Shown here piece after piece: positions 42,333-51,730 of a stretch of DNA of 57,092 nt (its first letter is position 1; each line of letters begins with the position of its first letter). This DNA comes from Alphaproteobacteria bacterium. GTDB lineage: Bacteria > Pseudomonadota > Alphaproteobacteria > Micavibrionales > Micavibrionaceae. The position numbers and the translations under genes are program-made. The notes beneath the pieces are model-generated. The model was not told where the DNA came from. It saw nothing but the letters and a program-made list of their open reading frames with translations, and did no database searches. The stretch covers positions 1 to 57,092 of the forward strand of contig JAGRIJ010000016.1 in the NCBI GenBank assembly GCA_020443295.1. Direction: 5' to 3'.

Positions 42333-45300
42333 ATGTCACAAGAAATTATGGATCAGGGAGATTTCGTCTCCCGTTTCGGTCTTGCTAGGCCATGGGCGCA
42401 TCTTGAAAGCTCTGCTCGCTCGACCTATGCAACAGTTTCTACGGATATTGATTGCGGCGCAATCAGGGTACTTCTCCTTCAATGCACAAACGAAAATAAT
42501 AGAGTAAAAATTCGCCTGAAGTACATGTATCACGATGGCGTCGAACCTGACCGCGTCGTAAATATGCTCTCTTTGAATGTCCTCAAGCGTCATAATGGTG
42601 ATGTCGAATTGCTGCACGCACGTATCACGGATCATGACCTAGACATACATGACGATAAAGTCGTCTATGCTTTGGCAAAAACCATCAAAAAATTCTCAGA
42701 TGCCGTTGTAAACCGGAATGAGTGGCTGAATCCTGTGCAGCTCATTGAAACAAGCGGCTTACCGTACGACACAATCGGTAAAAAGGCGTGGCCGGGTTTA
42801 TATGTTACCGGAGAAAATAAAGTATCCGAAACAGCAGAATTCGAACATCAAGGGGGGCCGGTATATCCGGTCCTTTTTTTACCTGCAATTCTGGGAGTGG
42901 GCCCTGAAAGCAATCGTCATGATAAACGGCAAAGTCGATCCCTTACTTTATATGGTGAAGGAGACGACAAACACGGCTGCGTGGTCAAATATTCTTACCA
43001 CAGAGGCAAAACATCCAAAAATCTGACTGTGACGGGAAGAGTCGCCATACATGGAGAAAAGGGAAGCGAAGAAGCGGTTCTTTACAATATTACGACCGAA
43101 CCCGCTTTTCGCCCTAAGCACAAGCACAATAAAAGTCAGGAAAAGGATAACATGGTTCGTATTACGTCCCTTGAATATATGGGACGCCGGATCGACCTTA
43201 CGGACCAAAAAGCAGTGGTAGCGATCCTGAAGGTTATCCGGAACATCAACCGTATGGTCCGTGCAGGTGATCAGGTTTTGATAGATGATCTGCGGAAAAG
43301 CCCTCATGAAAGAACGCTGACTCTCCCAACGGAACTGATGCTTCATACGGGGGTCTATCCTTACCTGAACGAGCCTGTTGCGGTGCCTAAAGAAGGGATC
43401 ATGAGTTTTGCAGCCATCGGCGGCAATAACATGACGCGTTTCGTCTCCGATGCGGACATCCACATTGGGGCCAACCAATACGTGATTTGTTATGAGTCAA
43501 AGGGACCGGCCAAGACAACCCAGACCGATGCTTTGATGATCGATGCCGGCGTTCTCTTTCACGATGTGTTTGATGTCGCGTTTTTCAATGCCGGGCGCTA
43601 CCTTTATCACAAGCACGACAAGGCGCATCAGCCCGAACAGCCCGTTCATGCGATCCTGTTCACGCACCGCCATAAAGACCATTTGGGACAGCTCGCTTAC
43701 CTTGTTAAGCGCGGTTACGAACTGCCCCCTCTCGTAATGAACGAAATCACAAAGCTCCAGCTCAAGCGGGATATGAACGAACTGGATATCGAGCCCAGAA
43801 TACGCGATGAAATTCTTTCGAAATGCTATGCAATTAATCTCTTGCATGACGTCAATCCGCAAAATCCGAACGAGCGAAAAGTCACGGAAATTGCCGGTAC
43901 GGTCATAGAACAATATACCGAAGTCCTGCCGGGCAAGGATTTGGGACGGTTTGAATATTACCCCCGCCTGAAGATTGGCCCTTTTGACATCCGTATCGGC
44001 CCGATGCCGCACTCGGACCCGGGAATGATGTTTGACGTGATTACCCCGGCAGGCTCTCACCGTCATACCGGGGACTATAAGCTGGATGATACGATTAAAC
44101 TGGCAATGCCGCCGCTTGATATTTGGCTGAAAGGCCATCAACCGGATTCATTGAGCGCGGATTCAACCGGCGCAACGCGTGAAGGCCGCAATCCAAAAGA
44201 GGCGGATGTTGCTGCTGCGATTGTACAGGAAGTCAACGAACACAAGCACAACCGATTTATATTTCCCATGCTGGGAACAAATCTTGCTCGTTTGACTACT
44301 CTGATTCAGGCTTTGGGGCAAACTGACCGTAAGGTTCTGATCGTTGACGGCAAGGCGGTTGAGGATCTGGTGCGAGATTCCGAAAAGGTTTTCGAATTGC
44401 GGGAATGGGCAAAAAGAACCGCAGGCGTAGATATTCTTTTTAGAACGCAAAAAACAAAAGTAGATGAATATCTGAACGATCCGGGTAAGGATCATGAATA
44501 CGCCTTACTGGTTTCTGGAACGCAGGACGAAGCCTTTTCAAGCTTGAACCGTGCTGTCCGGGACTGGCTGCCTTTTGACCGCTACAGTATTACAGCTAAC
44601 GACAGGATCTGCTTCCTTCAGGGGGTCATTCCGACCGGATACAATGCATACAGGCGGCTCGCGCTCAAGGATTTCACGGAACTCTTCCATGGGGCTTCTG
44701 TTGTGTTACCTGAAATCGTGGAGAAAGAAGCCGAGCTGTTTTTTCATGCCTCGGGCCATAATAACCGGGAGGACATGAAGGATTTTATAGGCATGTCGGG
44801 GAATCCGTTCGTTCTTCCCGTCCACGGCGGACCCAAGCAGTTGGAAGCCCACTTGGAATTAGCACGGGAAGCGGGGGCCGAAAGCTTGGTCGTTCCGGGG
44901 ACGGTCAGCGTTCGGATCCAGAAGGGAAAGAACGTAACGCCATACCGCATTCTTCCCTCTGAATTGATCGGCGTAACCCTGCACACGCCCGGCCGGGACA
45001 AGTTTTACCTCAAAGGCCGCTTTTCAACATCTATCCTTCCGGTAAAACCTCTTGTAAGCGGCGATGCGGCCCGCTTAATTGATGTGTTTGAGGATACAGT
45101 TCGCCATAATGCGGGCATCACCACAGATTATGATATGGTAAAATTCTTGCCGATCTCTCTTTCCCGGCGGTTCAATGTCGAAACGGTTAACGGTTTTCTA
45201 CGTCAGGATATGCCCTTTGGGATCGATAAATATAAACAAGGCGTCTTGGAAGATAAGGGCATTTTTGCTATCGGGGCATTTGACACGGAAACCTGTGGCC

Positions 45301-47015
45301 TTGATGCACGGCGCTATCTGGTGCGCGAATTTGGTCTGCTGATCCAGAACCGCGACCGCGAAACGATTGACTCTGTCCAGCTTTTTCAGTCCATTCCTGA
45401 TTATCGGATGCCCTCTCCGATCGCAATGCTTGTAACCAATACAGCTCCTGCCGATTTGCCAAAAGGACTTCCCGCGCACCAGTTTGTCCACCAGATGCGC
45501 CAAGCGATCAAAAGTATCAAGGATCGCTCCTACGAAGCGGCGGTGGAGGCGCAGGAAGAGGGCGAAGAGAGCTTGCACAAAAATGATATCAAGGCGCTGG
45601 CAGTTGCACACAATACGCGCTTTGACAGTCGTTTTATCGCGCTTGAGGAGGCCCGGAACCTTGAAGCCGATACTCGGCCCCACCAGACTCGCGGGATTAT
45701 CGCCGTTGATACACGTACAATCTCCAGAGCGTTGGCAGCTTTTGCCCCCAGGGATTATCACGTGACCTTTAACCCGGATACGGGCCTTCCCGACCACAGT
45801 CTGGAAGGATTGTGTGAGGCCAACAGCATTCTCTACGATACGGGCCAATCGCATGGCGCGCTGTATGACACGCATCCCTGTTTGGCGCTGTTTTGGAAGC
45901 AATATGATATTGCCCCCGACATAGTGGGGCAGATGATTATCAATGCCGACAGCTCAACAAATCACCTTTTGAACGATATGATGGGAACCGATACAGGATT
46001 TGGCGGTCCTAACCCTGTGTTTTCCTATATCAGCCCGTCGGCGAACAAGCCAAAACCCCAGATGGGCTGTTATATTGGAAGTCTGGATTCTGATCGCTAT
46101 GCCGTTATCTTCAACCTGAAATACGATCCGAACGAATACATTCACCTTCCCGTCCCCGAAATTGTTGAAATGCTGGCGGACCGCGAGAACGATGTCTTTG
46201 AAATCCTTGACTTGCGCCAGCAGCCGATAGTTATGCCCGCACGGTACGGTCTGCGCGTAAAGGCATGCGGAAATTTGCCCAAGGAAACGCTGGATCGCCG
46301 GGCCAGCCTTATCAAACGGCATATGAATTACGTCGATCCGGGATCGAACTGGATGACCATTTCCCGCAAGATTGATGAAGCCTGGAAAGGAAATCGCGAT
46401 AAAATTTTCCATGGAAGGGTTGCAAGAAATTACCCGGATCTGGAGGTTGCTCTTGATAAAGGCGGAGGAAAGGCGGCTATTCCGGAAGATGGCGCAATTA
46501 ACCTGCTTCGTATCCGGGCGCAGCTTGGGTTCAATCCGGTGTACCAGCATATTATGAAGCATATCCGCCAATATCTTGATGCTATACGCGAAGGGAAGAT
46601 TGATGACGCCGGCGGTCACTACCTTGAACTGATAAAATACCGAAAGGACCTACAGGAAACCGTCGATACCCTGAATAACGTTCATTACGAAATCAGGCCG
46701 GAAGATCTGACGGACGATGACCGTCGCCGCGTTGAATCCATGCGGTCCTTTATGGCTTTTGCCAACTTCCACACCGCGGAAGATGAAATCGAGGATCTTC
46801 TGGTCAATGAAAACTTTCGAAATGAATATATTGGCGATGATCCGAAAAAACAGGCCCTGTTCCGGCAGATTGCCAAATGGGTAAAAGGGAAAGCAGGGAT
46901 GGGAGTCCTTGACAGCGAAAGCAAGCTTCTTCTCCACCCATGGAGGAAATTGACGCACAGGGACTATAAGCTGGCCGAAGAAGAGGATATTGACTCAAAA
47001 TTGGAGATCGCATGA
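42333..47015 (+). CDS. RNase J-like / exonuclease I (SbcB)-like nuclease fusion, 1560 residues
   Basis: A single uninterrupted frame from ATG 42333; no strong ribosome site. Residues 1 to about 350 match nothing I know. About 360-900 is an RNase J-type nuclease: metal motif H445-x-H447-x-D449-H450 (THRHKDHLG), H560 in PHSDPG, D581 in TGDYKLD, beta-CASP motifs at D610 (SADSTGATREG), H809 (HASGHNN) and H831 (PVHGG). About 975-1500 is an exonuclease I-like module: D984 and E986 (FDTETCG), D1098 (HNTRFDS) and H1174-x4-D1179 (SHGALYD) form a complete DEDDh site, and the SH3-like and helical regions of ExoI follow (YAVIFNLKYDPNEYIHL; RDKIFHGRV). No signal peptide or membrane helix, so cytoplasmic. 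It should degrade RNA and/or single-stranded DNA from two active sites. Its stop overlaps the 5'-nucleotidase start. Confidence 0.9.
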   Translation: MSQEIMDQGDFVSRFGLARPWAHLESSARSTYATVSTDIDCGAIRVLLLQCTNENNRVKIRLKYMYHDGVEPDRVVNMLSLNVLKRHNGDVELLHARITDHDLDIHDDKVVYALAKTIKKFSDAVVNRNEWLNPVQLIETSGLPYDTIGKKAWPGLYVTGENKVSETAEFEHQGGPVYPVLFLPAILGVGPESNRHDKRQSRSLTLYGEGDDKHGCVVKYSYHRGKTSKNLTVTGRVAIHGEKGSEEAVLYNITTEPAFRPKHKHNKSQEKDNMVRITSLEYMGRRIDLTDQKAVVAILKVIRNINRMVRAGDQVLIDDLRKSPHERTLTLPTELMLHTGVYPYLNEPVAVPKEGIMSFAAIGGNNMTRFVSDADIHIGANQYVICYESKGPAKTTQTDALMIDAGVLFHDVFDVAFFNAGRYLYHKHDKAHQPEQPVHAILFTHRHKDHLGQLAYLVKRGYELPPLVMNEITKLQLKRDMNELDIEPRIRDEILSKCYAINLLHDVNPQNPNERKVTEIAGTVIEQYTEVLPGKDLGRFEYYPRLKIGPFDIRIGPMPHSDPGMMFDVITPAGSHRHTGDYKLDDTIKLAMPPLDIWLKGHQPDSLSADSTGATREGRNPKEADVAAAIVQEVNEHKHNRFIFPMLGTNLARLTTLIQALGQTDRKVLIVDGKAVEDLVRDSEKVFELREWAKRTAGVDILFRTQKTKVDEYLNDPGKDHEYALLVSGTQDEAFSSLNRAVRDWLPFDRYSITANDRICFLQGVIPTGYNAYRRLALKDFTELFHGASVVLPEIVEKEAELFFHASGHNNREDMKDFIGMSGNPFVLPVHGGPKQLEAHLELAREAGAESLVVPGTVSVRIQKGKNVTPYRILPSELIGVTLHTPGRDKFYLKGRFSTSILPVKPLVSGDAARLIDVFEDTVRHNAGITTDYDMVKFLPISLSRRFNVETVNGFLRQDMPFGIDKYKQGVLEDKGIFAIGAFDTETCGLDARRYLVREFGLLIQNRDRETIDSVQLFQSIPDYRMPSPIAMLVTNTAPADLPKGLPAHQFVHQMRQAIKSIKDRSYEAAVEAQEEGEESLHKNDIKALAVAHNTRFDSRFIALEEARNLEADTRPHQTRGIIAVDTRTISRALAAFAPRDYHVTFNPDTGLPDHSLEGLCEANSILYDTGQSHGALYDTHPCLALFWKQYDIAPDIVGQMIINADSSTNHLLNDMMGTDTGFGGPNPVFSYISPSANKPKPQMGCYIGSLDSDRYAVIFNLKYDPNEYIHLPVPEIVEMLADRENDVFEILDLRQQPIVMPARYGLRVKACGNLPKETLDRRASLIKRHMNYVDPGSNWMTISRKIDEAWKGNRDKIFHGRVARNYPDLEVALDKGGGKAAIPEDGAINLLRIRAQLGFNPVYQHIMKHIRQYLDAIREGKIDDAGGHYLELIKYRKDLQETVDTLNNVHYEIRPEDLTDDDRRRVESMRSFMAFANFHTAEDEIEDLLVNENFRNEYIGDDPKKQALFRQIAKWVKGKAGMGVLDSESKLLLHPWRKLTHRDYKLAEEEDIDSKLEIA

Positions 47016-48055
47016 TGAGGCATAGCAGCGATCAGAAACGAATGGTTTATGGGGTTTCGACCAGTGTCTTGTTTGACATGACGGAACCGGACGAAATTTT
47101 TCGTACGGCAGGTCCGGAGGCCTATGCAAAATTTATGCGCGAACGCTCTGATGAACCCTTACCCTTGGGTAAAGGTTTTAAGAATCTCAGAAGGTCTTTT
47201 GAAGCCGATGACTTTCTCGAAGTCGTTCTATGTTCCCGCAACAGCCCCCTGACTGCTCGCAGGGCAATTTTAACCCTTCTCGATCAGGGCATAACCCCGG
47301 GCCGATCATTTTTTACAAGCGGTAAGTCCCCAGTTCCTTTTCTTGATGCCTATGGCATACGGCATTTCCGCACGGCGAATTATGAGGATGCCGTAGCAGC
47401 GGCAAAAATGGGAGTTTTCTCGACCTATCATGACTTAAGGGGCAACAGGACGGTCAATAACCCTGAAAAAAGGGGAGCACCGAAAACAAAATCAAATGTT
47501 CTCGTATTGCCGGGTGTGCAAAAGGCTCCCGAGGATTCCCTCCGCCTAGTATATAGCGAGACCGTGATCGGGCACCATATCTTCGATCTTGATGGCGTTG
47601 TCTTCGGGACTGAATCGGAGGATTTTTTCCGCCGTCATGGACTGAAAGCCTATATGAACTACGAAGGTGCATTAAGAGATAAACCGATGTCCAAAGGGCC
47701 GGCTTTTGAAATTCTAAAATATTATAATGACGTTAACGCGCGGTTTGCGGGATCAAAAAAACCTTTTGAATTGTCTTTAGTAACGGCCCGGGGATACGAG
47801 GCGACCCTCAGAGCCATGGAAACGCTTCATACATGGGGAATAGATTTTTCGGGTAGTGCGCATTTTCTGGCGGGGCAGGATAAAGGGCCGGTCCTCGCTG
47901 TCATGAGTGAGCTTGCGCAGGACACGAGCATAGAATTTTATGATGACCAGACAAGGAATGTAGAAAAAGGGTCGCAGGCGGATATTCTCTCCGGAGAAGT
48001 GCCGACCTTACTCGGTGAAGGGGAGAATGATCCCGATGGGCCAAAAGTTGCCTAG
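47012..48055 (+). CDS. Cytosolic 5'-nucleotidase (NT5C1/PF06189-like)
   Basis: 347 residues from ATG 47012, overlapping the stop of the nuclease fusion gene by 4 bases. The sequence follows vertebrate-type cytosolic 5'-nucleotidase I in order: MVYGVSTSVLFDM at the start, PLGKGFKNLRRSF, VVLCSRNSPLTARRAI, then the HAD-type nucleophile pair D192-x-D194 (HIFDLDGVVFGTESEDFFRRHGL), the SLVTARGYEATLRAMETLHTWGID stretch and FLAGQDKGPVL, and IEFYDDQTRNVEKGS. These are the HAD motifs I to IV. It should hydrolyse nucleoside 5'-monophosphates to nucleosides and phosphate. It is coupled to a nuclease that would supply such monophosphates. Its 3' end overlaps the convergent orphan gene by 4 bases. Confidence 0.88.
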   Translation: MMRHSSDQKRMVYGVSTSVLFDMTEPDEIFRTAGPEAYAKFMRERSDEPLPLGKGFKNLRRSFEADDFLEVVLCSRNSPLTARRAILTLLDQGITPGRSFFTSGKSPVPFLDAYGIRHFRTANYEDAVAAAKMGVFSTYHDLRGNRTVNNPEKRGAPKTKSNVLVLPGVQKAPEDSLRLVYSETVIGHHIFDLDGVVFGTESEDFFRRHGLKAYMNYEGALRDKPMSKGPAFEILKYYNDVNARFAGSKKPFELSLVTARGYEATLRAMETLHTWGIDFSGSAHFLAGQDKGPVLAVMSELAQDTSIEFYDDQTRNVEKGSQADILSGEVPTLLGEGENDPDGPKVA

Positions 48056-48930
48056 GCTTCGGGTGCTGAATCAAACTTGAGGTCCGGGTTGATAGCCTGA
48101 CCGTCGCTCACGTCGAAAACATCGAGTACCCGGCAATCCTCCTCCCGCTCGCAGGAAAATTCAGGCGAGGAATGAGGCAGCGCTTTCTCGGTTCCCCATG
48201 TCAGATCGCACGAGAATAGATAATCCCCGACACTCGGCTGCCACGCGGCTTTAAGGGCTTCCTGCCCGTTGCCGCGAATATACCCTCCTTCTTCGCATGG
48301 GGGGTTGCCCCCTTTTGTATCGTAGACGACAATAGAAGGCTGATCGCGGGAAACAAGGATCCGGACCATGCGCCCAAGAAAAAACCTGTCTTCCTGTGAA
48401 TCGCGCATAGCAAAACGTGAATAATGATCGTAATGAGGGTCGGTCGTTTCAAGCATTTCATAGCGGCTTGATAAAGAACAGGTTCCAAAAACTCTGGAGA
48501 GTTGGAGTAAATCCGAAAGCCGCTGCGGTTCAATGACATCTTCGGCGGCAAGACCTTGAACGTTTTCAAAATGTGGAAGCGGTTCGCCATTATCTCCTGC
48601 GACAAGCGTGGTTTTAAGATTAATCCCGTTCGTGGCCTGCATGGCCTGATGATCAAAAGCGGCGATTTGCGATTGCTCGCGAAGTTTTCGTATAGCTGCC
48701 AGCTTATCCTCAAGGAAGGGTTTAGCCTCATTTCTGACCCAAACGGCTCCCTGTATGCCGTCCAGCCTCATCGCAGCATCGGCTTTTAAGCAGGCTTCAA
48801 ACAGGGATACAGCTTCAAAAACCGCGATATTGTCCGGGTGATCACTAAGTGTAATCCGGCGGATCGGAAGTTGTAAAAAAGCGGATTGTTCCTCCTGAAA
48901 CCATGATAATACCTTCGAAATCCACACCAT
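48052..48930 (-). CDS. Orphan protein, tandem paralogue A
   Basis: 292 residues. No recognised family. It is clearly related to the gene just upstream (48936-49820) along its full length: DHPDNI-x-x-FEAVSL-x-x-ACLKAD at 30-54, GVQGAVW-like IQGAVWVRNE, A-x-E-x-V-I/V-(E/D)-P-Q-R-L-x-(D/E)-L, a DPHYDHY motif, LGR-x-x-RILVSR-x-QPS, a AWQP-(S/A)-VGDY segment and EKALPHSSPEFSCEREEDCRVLD near the C-terminus with two conserved Cys. The N-terminal W-I-S-K-V-L-S-W-F is amphipathic. No membrane helix or signal peptide. Starts five bases after its paralogue's stop and is convergent with the 5'-nucleotidase. Confidence 0.8.
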   Translation of the reverse strand: MVWISKVLSWFQEEQSAFLQLPIRRITLSDHPDNIAVFEAVSLFEACLKADAAMRLDGIQGAVWVRNEAKPFLEDKLAAIRKLREQSQIAAFDHQAMQATNGINLKTTLVAGDNGEPLPHFENVQGLAAEDVIEPQRLSDLLQLSRVFGTCSLSSRYEMLETTDPHYDHYSRFAMRDSQEDRFFLGRMVRILVSRDQPSIVVYDTKGGNPPCEEGGYIRGNGQEALKAAWQPSVGDYLFSCDLTWGTEKALPHSSPEFSCEREEDCRVLDVFDVSDGQAINPDLKFDSAPEA

Positions 48931-48935
48931 TTTAC

Positions 48936-49820
48936 TTATCCGGGCTCAGTATCGGGCGGGGCTGTACTCTCAATTTCCGAAAGATTGCGTCCGTCCTTAA
49001 CGTCATAAATATCCAGAACGCGGCAATCGTCCTCGGCTTCGCAGGAAAACTCGGGAGGGGAATGAGGCAGGGCCTTTTCGATGCCCCAGGTCCAGTTGCA
49101 CTGAAAGATGTAATCGCCAACCGCAGGCTGCCACGCTTCCTTAAGAACATCACGGTGGTGCCTTCTGATATTGCCGCTCCTGATCCCATAGGGAGGCTCC
49201 CCTTGCGTATTATAAAGAATGCTTGAAGGCTGGTGGCGGGAAACCAGAATTCGCATCGGTCGGCCAAGAAAAAGCTTTTCTTCTTGTATAGGTTCCGGGT
49301 CGCCCGGAACATAATAATCATAGTGCGGGTCTACGGCCTCTTCCATCTGATAGCGGGTGCTGAGCGTGCTGACGTCAAATAACCGGGTCAGCTGAGTCAG
49401 TTCTCCCAGGCGCTGCGGGTCAACCACTTCCTCCGCCGCAAGCGGGTTATAGGTATCAAAGCGGGCGGAATAGGAGCCATCCTCTCCTTTAACCATGTCT
49501 GTTTGAGTAATAAAACCAGTGCGGCTCCGCATCATCGTGCCGTCTACAACAAGGCTTCCGGTCTTCTCCCTGAGACGTTTAATCAAGGCCATGGGGTCAG
49601 GAAGAAACGGCTCCTGTTCGTTTCGGATCCACACTGCGCCCTGCACCCCATGAACCCTGAGCGCTTCATCCGCTTTCAGACAGGCGTCGTAAAGGGACAC
49701 CGCCTCAAAAGTAGTGATGTTGTCAGGATGATTATCAAGCGTAAGAGCCTGAACCTGAAGACCGGCAAAGGCAGACTCGCCGCTAAGAAATAACGATAAA
49801 AGCTTTTGGTGCCATGCCAT
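48936..49820 (-). CDS. Orphan protein, tandem paralogue B
   Basis: 294 residues from ATG 49820, chosen because it aligns with the start of paralogue A (MAWHQKLLSLFL against MVWISKVLSWFQ) and has CAGGGG upstream; the frame is open to GTG 49901. It shares with A the DNHPDNI, FEAVSLYDACLKAD, GVQGAVWIRNE, DPHYDYY, LGRPMRILVSRHQPS, WQPAVGDY and EKALPHSPPEFSCEAEDDCRVLD blocks. I find no known domain. Conserved Cys, Trp, His and Asp in the C-terminal block suggest a binding or catalytic site. It heads a two-gene minus-strand unit with a near-consensus promoter at 49931-49959. Confidence 0.8.
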   Translation of the reverse strand: MAWHQKLLSLFLSGESAFAGLQVQALTLDNHPDNITTFEAVSLYDACLKADEALRVHGVQGAVWIRNEQEPFLPDPMALIKRLREKTGSLVVDGTMMRSRTGFITQTDMVKGEDGSYSARFDTYNPLAAEEVVDPQRLGELTQLTRLFDVSTLSTRYQMEEAVDPHYDYYVPGDPEPIQEEKLFLGRPMRILVSRHQPSSILYNTQGEPPYGIRSGNIRRHHRDVLKEAWQPAVGDYIFQCNWTWGIEKALPHSPPEFSCEAEDDCRVLDIYDVKDGRNLSEIESTAPPDTEPG

Positions 49821-49930
49821 TATAAAAAAAGACCCCTGTAAACCTATCATCCTACGACGGCTGCAAAAAAAGCGCAATTTTTCGACGAACAGGACGCGCA
49901 CGCGAAGGGCGGCAGCAATTCACGAAGCGC

Positions 49931-49959
49931 ATAATAACTATGTTGTTTTTGCATGACAA
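49931..49959 (-). promoter_or_regulatory. Strong sigma-70-type promoter for the orphan pair
   Basis: On the minus strand TTGTCA (49959-49954) and TATTAT (49936-49931) are separated by exactly 17 bases, five of six matches in each hexamer. Transcription would start near 49924, giving a leader of about 100 bases before ATG 49820. It lies in the 237-base divergent gap shared with the antiporter gene; I see no other clear element there apart from a TATAAT-like hexamer at 50033-50038 on the plus strand. Confidence 0.6.
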
Positions 49960-50057
49960 AAGCGATATTTTTCCTTCCCACGGGCATGACAAGAGGTATA
50001 TAGATAGCGCGAAGGAACCCATAAACATTATGTATAATACGGGCTGGGGTTCAAAAT

Positions 50058-51728
50058 ATGGAAATTAACGTCTTCGACCTTCTGCATGACGATCAGGTAC
50101 TGACCATTTTTACGGTCATCAGCCTTGGCTATCTTCTTGGAAAAATAAGTTTTTTTGGCATCAGGATCGGCAATATCAGCGGTGTCCTGATTATGGGCCT
50201 CTTCTTCGGGGCATGGGGCTTCACGGGAAACCCCCAAATCGCGACAATCGGCTTTACCTTGTTTATCTTCTGTGTGGGCTTGCAGGCCGGGCCGAGCTTT
50301 TTTGCATCCTTCGCGGCCGATGGATCGCGTTATATGATGCTATCACTGATCGTCGGCTGCGCTGCCGTCGCGATGTCTCTTCTTTTCGCAAACCTCTTCA
50401 GTCTGCCTCAGGGTACTGCTGCGGGAATGCTGGCAGGAGCCCTAACCAGCACCCCGACGCTGGTAGGGGCGCAGGATGCTGTCCTGTCTCATGCAAAGGA
50501 TCTTCCCGAAGGGCAGAGCGCTCAGGAGATCATAAAAAACCTGAGCGTGGCTTATTCGCTTACCTACTTGTTTGGAATTGCTGGTCTTCTGCTCTTTATC
50601 AAGTATATCCCCCGGATATTCAAAATAGACCTTGTGGCTGAAGCGCATAAAATTGCACCGACCCGCCACAGCACAAGGTTTATCAATGAACATAATTTGC
50701 CCATGGTCAGAACCTATAAGATAGAGCCCAAAAGCAAGTTTGTCGGTAAGACCATTCATCAGATTCAGGAAACAACCCAGCAATATTTTACGGTTCTGGG
50801 AATCCGCCGCTCCGGCAAGATTATCGATGTAGATCGAGAAACGACCCTTCTGGAAGAAGGGGACGTTGTCTCCGTTATCGCATCTGTTGCGCAACACAGC
50901 ATAGCCAAGGACAAGGGAATACCTGAAATTTTTGACAAGGAACTGCTCAATTACCGGATCAGGACCAAGGAGATAACAATTACGGCTGCAGAATATGTAG
51001 GAAAGGCCGTACAGGAACTGATGCTTCCGGCACGGCACGGCTGCTACATTCTGGGGATCGTACGCTCGGGGGTAGAACTCCCTGTAGATGCAGGGACAAT
51101 TCTTCAGAAAGGCGATAAGCTTGAGGTAATTGGCGAGGAAAATCTGATCATCGAAGTCAGCCAGAAACTCGGAAGTATAGAAGCCGACGTAGAAAAAACG
51201 GATCTTTTAACGCTTTGTATCGGCGTGGCCTTGGGCCTTCTTCTTGGAACCATGGTGTTGAAATTCGGCGATTTCTCCATAAGTCTCGGCAGCGCCGGAG
51301 GATTGCTGATTGTTGGAATACTCATCAGCTTCATTCGCACGATCTATCCTATGTTTGGAACGTTTCCAAGAGCCGCCCGCAACATCATGATGGATTTCGG
51401 GATCGTGCTGTTCATGTGTTCGATTGGTCTGAACGGTGGCAGCAAGGTTCTCGAAGCCCTGATAAGCGTAGGCCCATTGCTCATGCTCTGCGGCGCGGCA
51501 GTAACGATCGTTCCCGTCGTCGTCGCCTTTTTGGTCGGGCGTTACATCATGAAAATGAACCCGGCCCTCCTGATGGGCGCCATCACGGGAGCGATGACCA
51601 GCACGGCGTCCCTGAACATCGTCATGGATATGGCCAAAAGCCAGGTCCCGGCGCTGGGTTACGCGGGAAGCTATACGGTGGCCAACGTCATCCTGACATT
51701 TTTCGGTGCGCTTCTGGTCCTGATGTAA
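50058..51728 (+). CDS. AspT/YidE-type (AAE family) antiporter with two TrkA-C domains
   Basis: 556 residues. The two membrane halves have the AspT/YidE duplication: residues 1-185 with GKISFFGIRIGNISGVLIMGLFFG, FCVGLQAGPSFF and AGMLAGALTSTPTLVGAQD, and 380-556 with LGLLLGTMVLKF, FMCSIGLNGGSK and AGAMTSTASLN-like GAITGAMTSTASL. Between them lie two RCK-C/TrkA-C domains (about 205-370, with IHQIQETTQQYFTVLGIRR and AVQELMLPARHGCYILGIVR). AspT exchanges aspartate for alanine in lactic acid bacteria; the substrate here is unknown. Inner membrane. The stop is two bases short of the convergent hemN stop. Confidence 0.92.
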   Translation: MEINVFDLLHDDQVLTIFTVISLGYLLGKISFFGIRIGNISGVLIMGLFFGAWGFTGNPQIATIGFTLFIFCVGLQAGPSFFASFAADGSRYMMLSLIVGCAAVAMSLLFANLFSLPQGTAAGMLAGALTSTPTLVGAQDAVLSHAKDLPEGQSAQEIIKNLSVAYSLTYLFGIAGLLLFIKYIPRIFKIDLVAEAHKIAPTRHSTRFINEHNLPMVRTYKIEPKSKFVGKTIHQIQETTQQYFTVLGIRRSGKIIDVDRETTLLEEGDVVSVIASVAQHSIAKDKGIPEIFDKELLNYRIRTKEITITAAEYVGKAVQELMLPARHGCYILGIVRSGVELPVDAGTILQKGDKLEVIGEENLIIEVSQKLGSIEADVEKTDLLTLCIGVALGLLLGTMVLKFGDFSISLGSAGGLLIVGILISFIRTIYPMFGTFPRAARNIMMDFGIVLFMCSIGLNGGSKVLEALISVGPLLMLCGAAVTIVPVVVAFLVGRYIMKMNPALLMGAITGAMTSTASLNIVMDMAKSQVPALGYAGSYTVANVILTFFGALLVLM

Positions 51729-51730
51729 AA

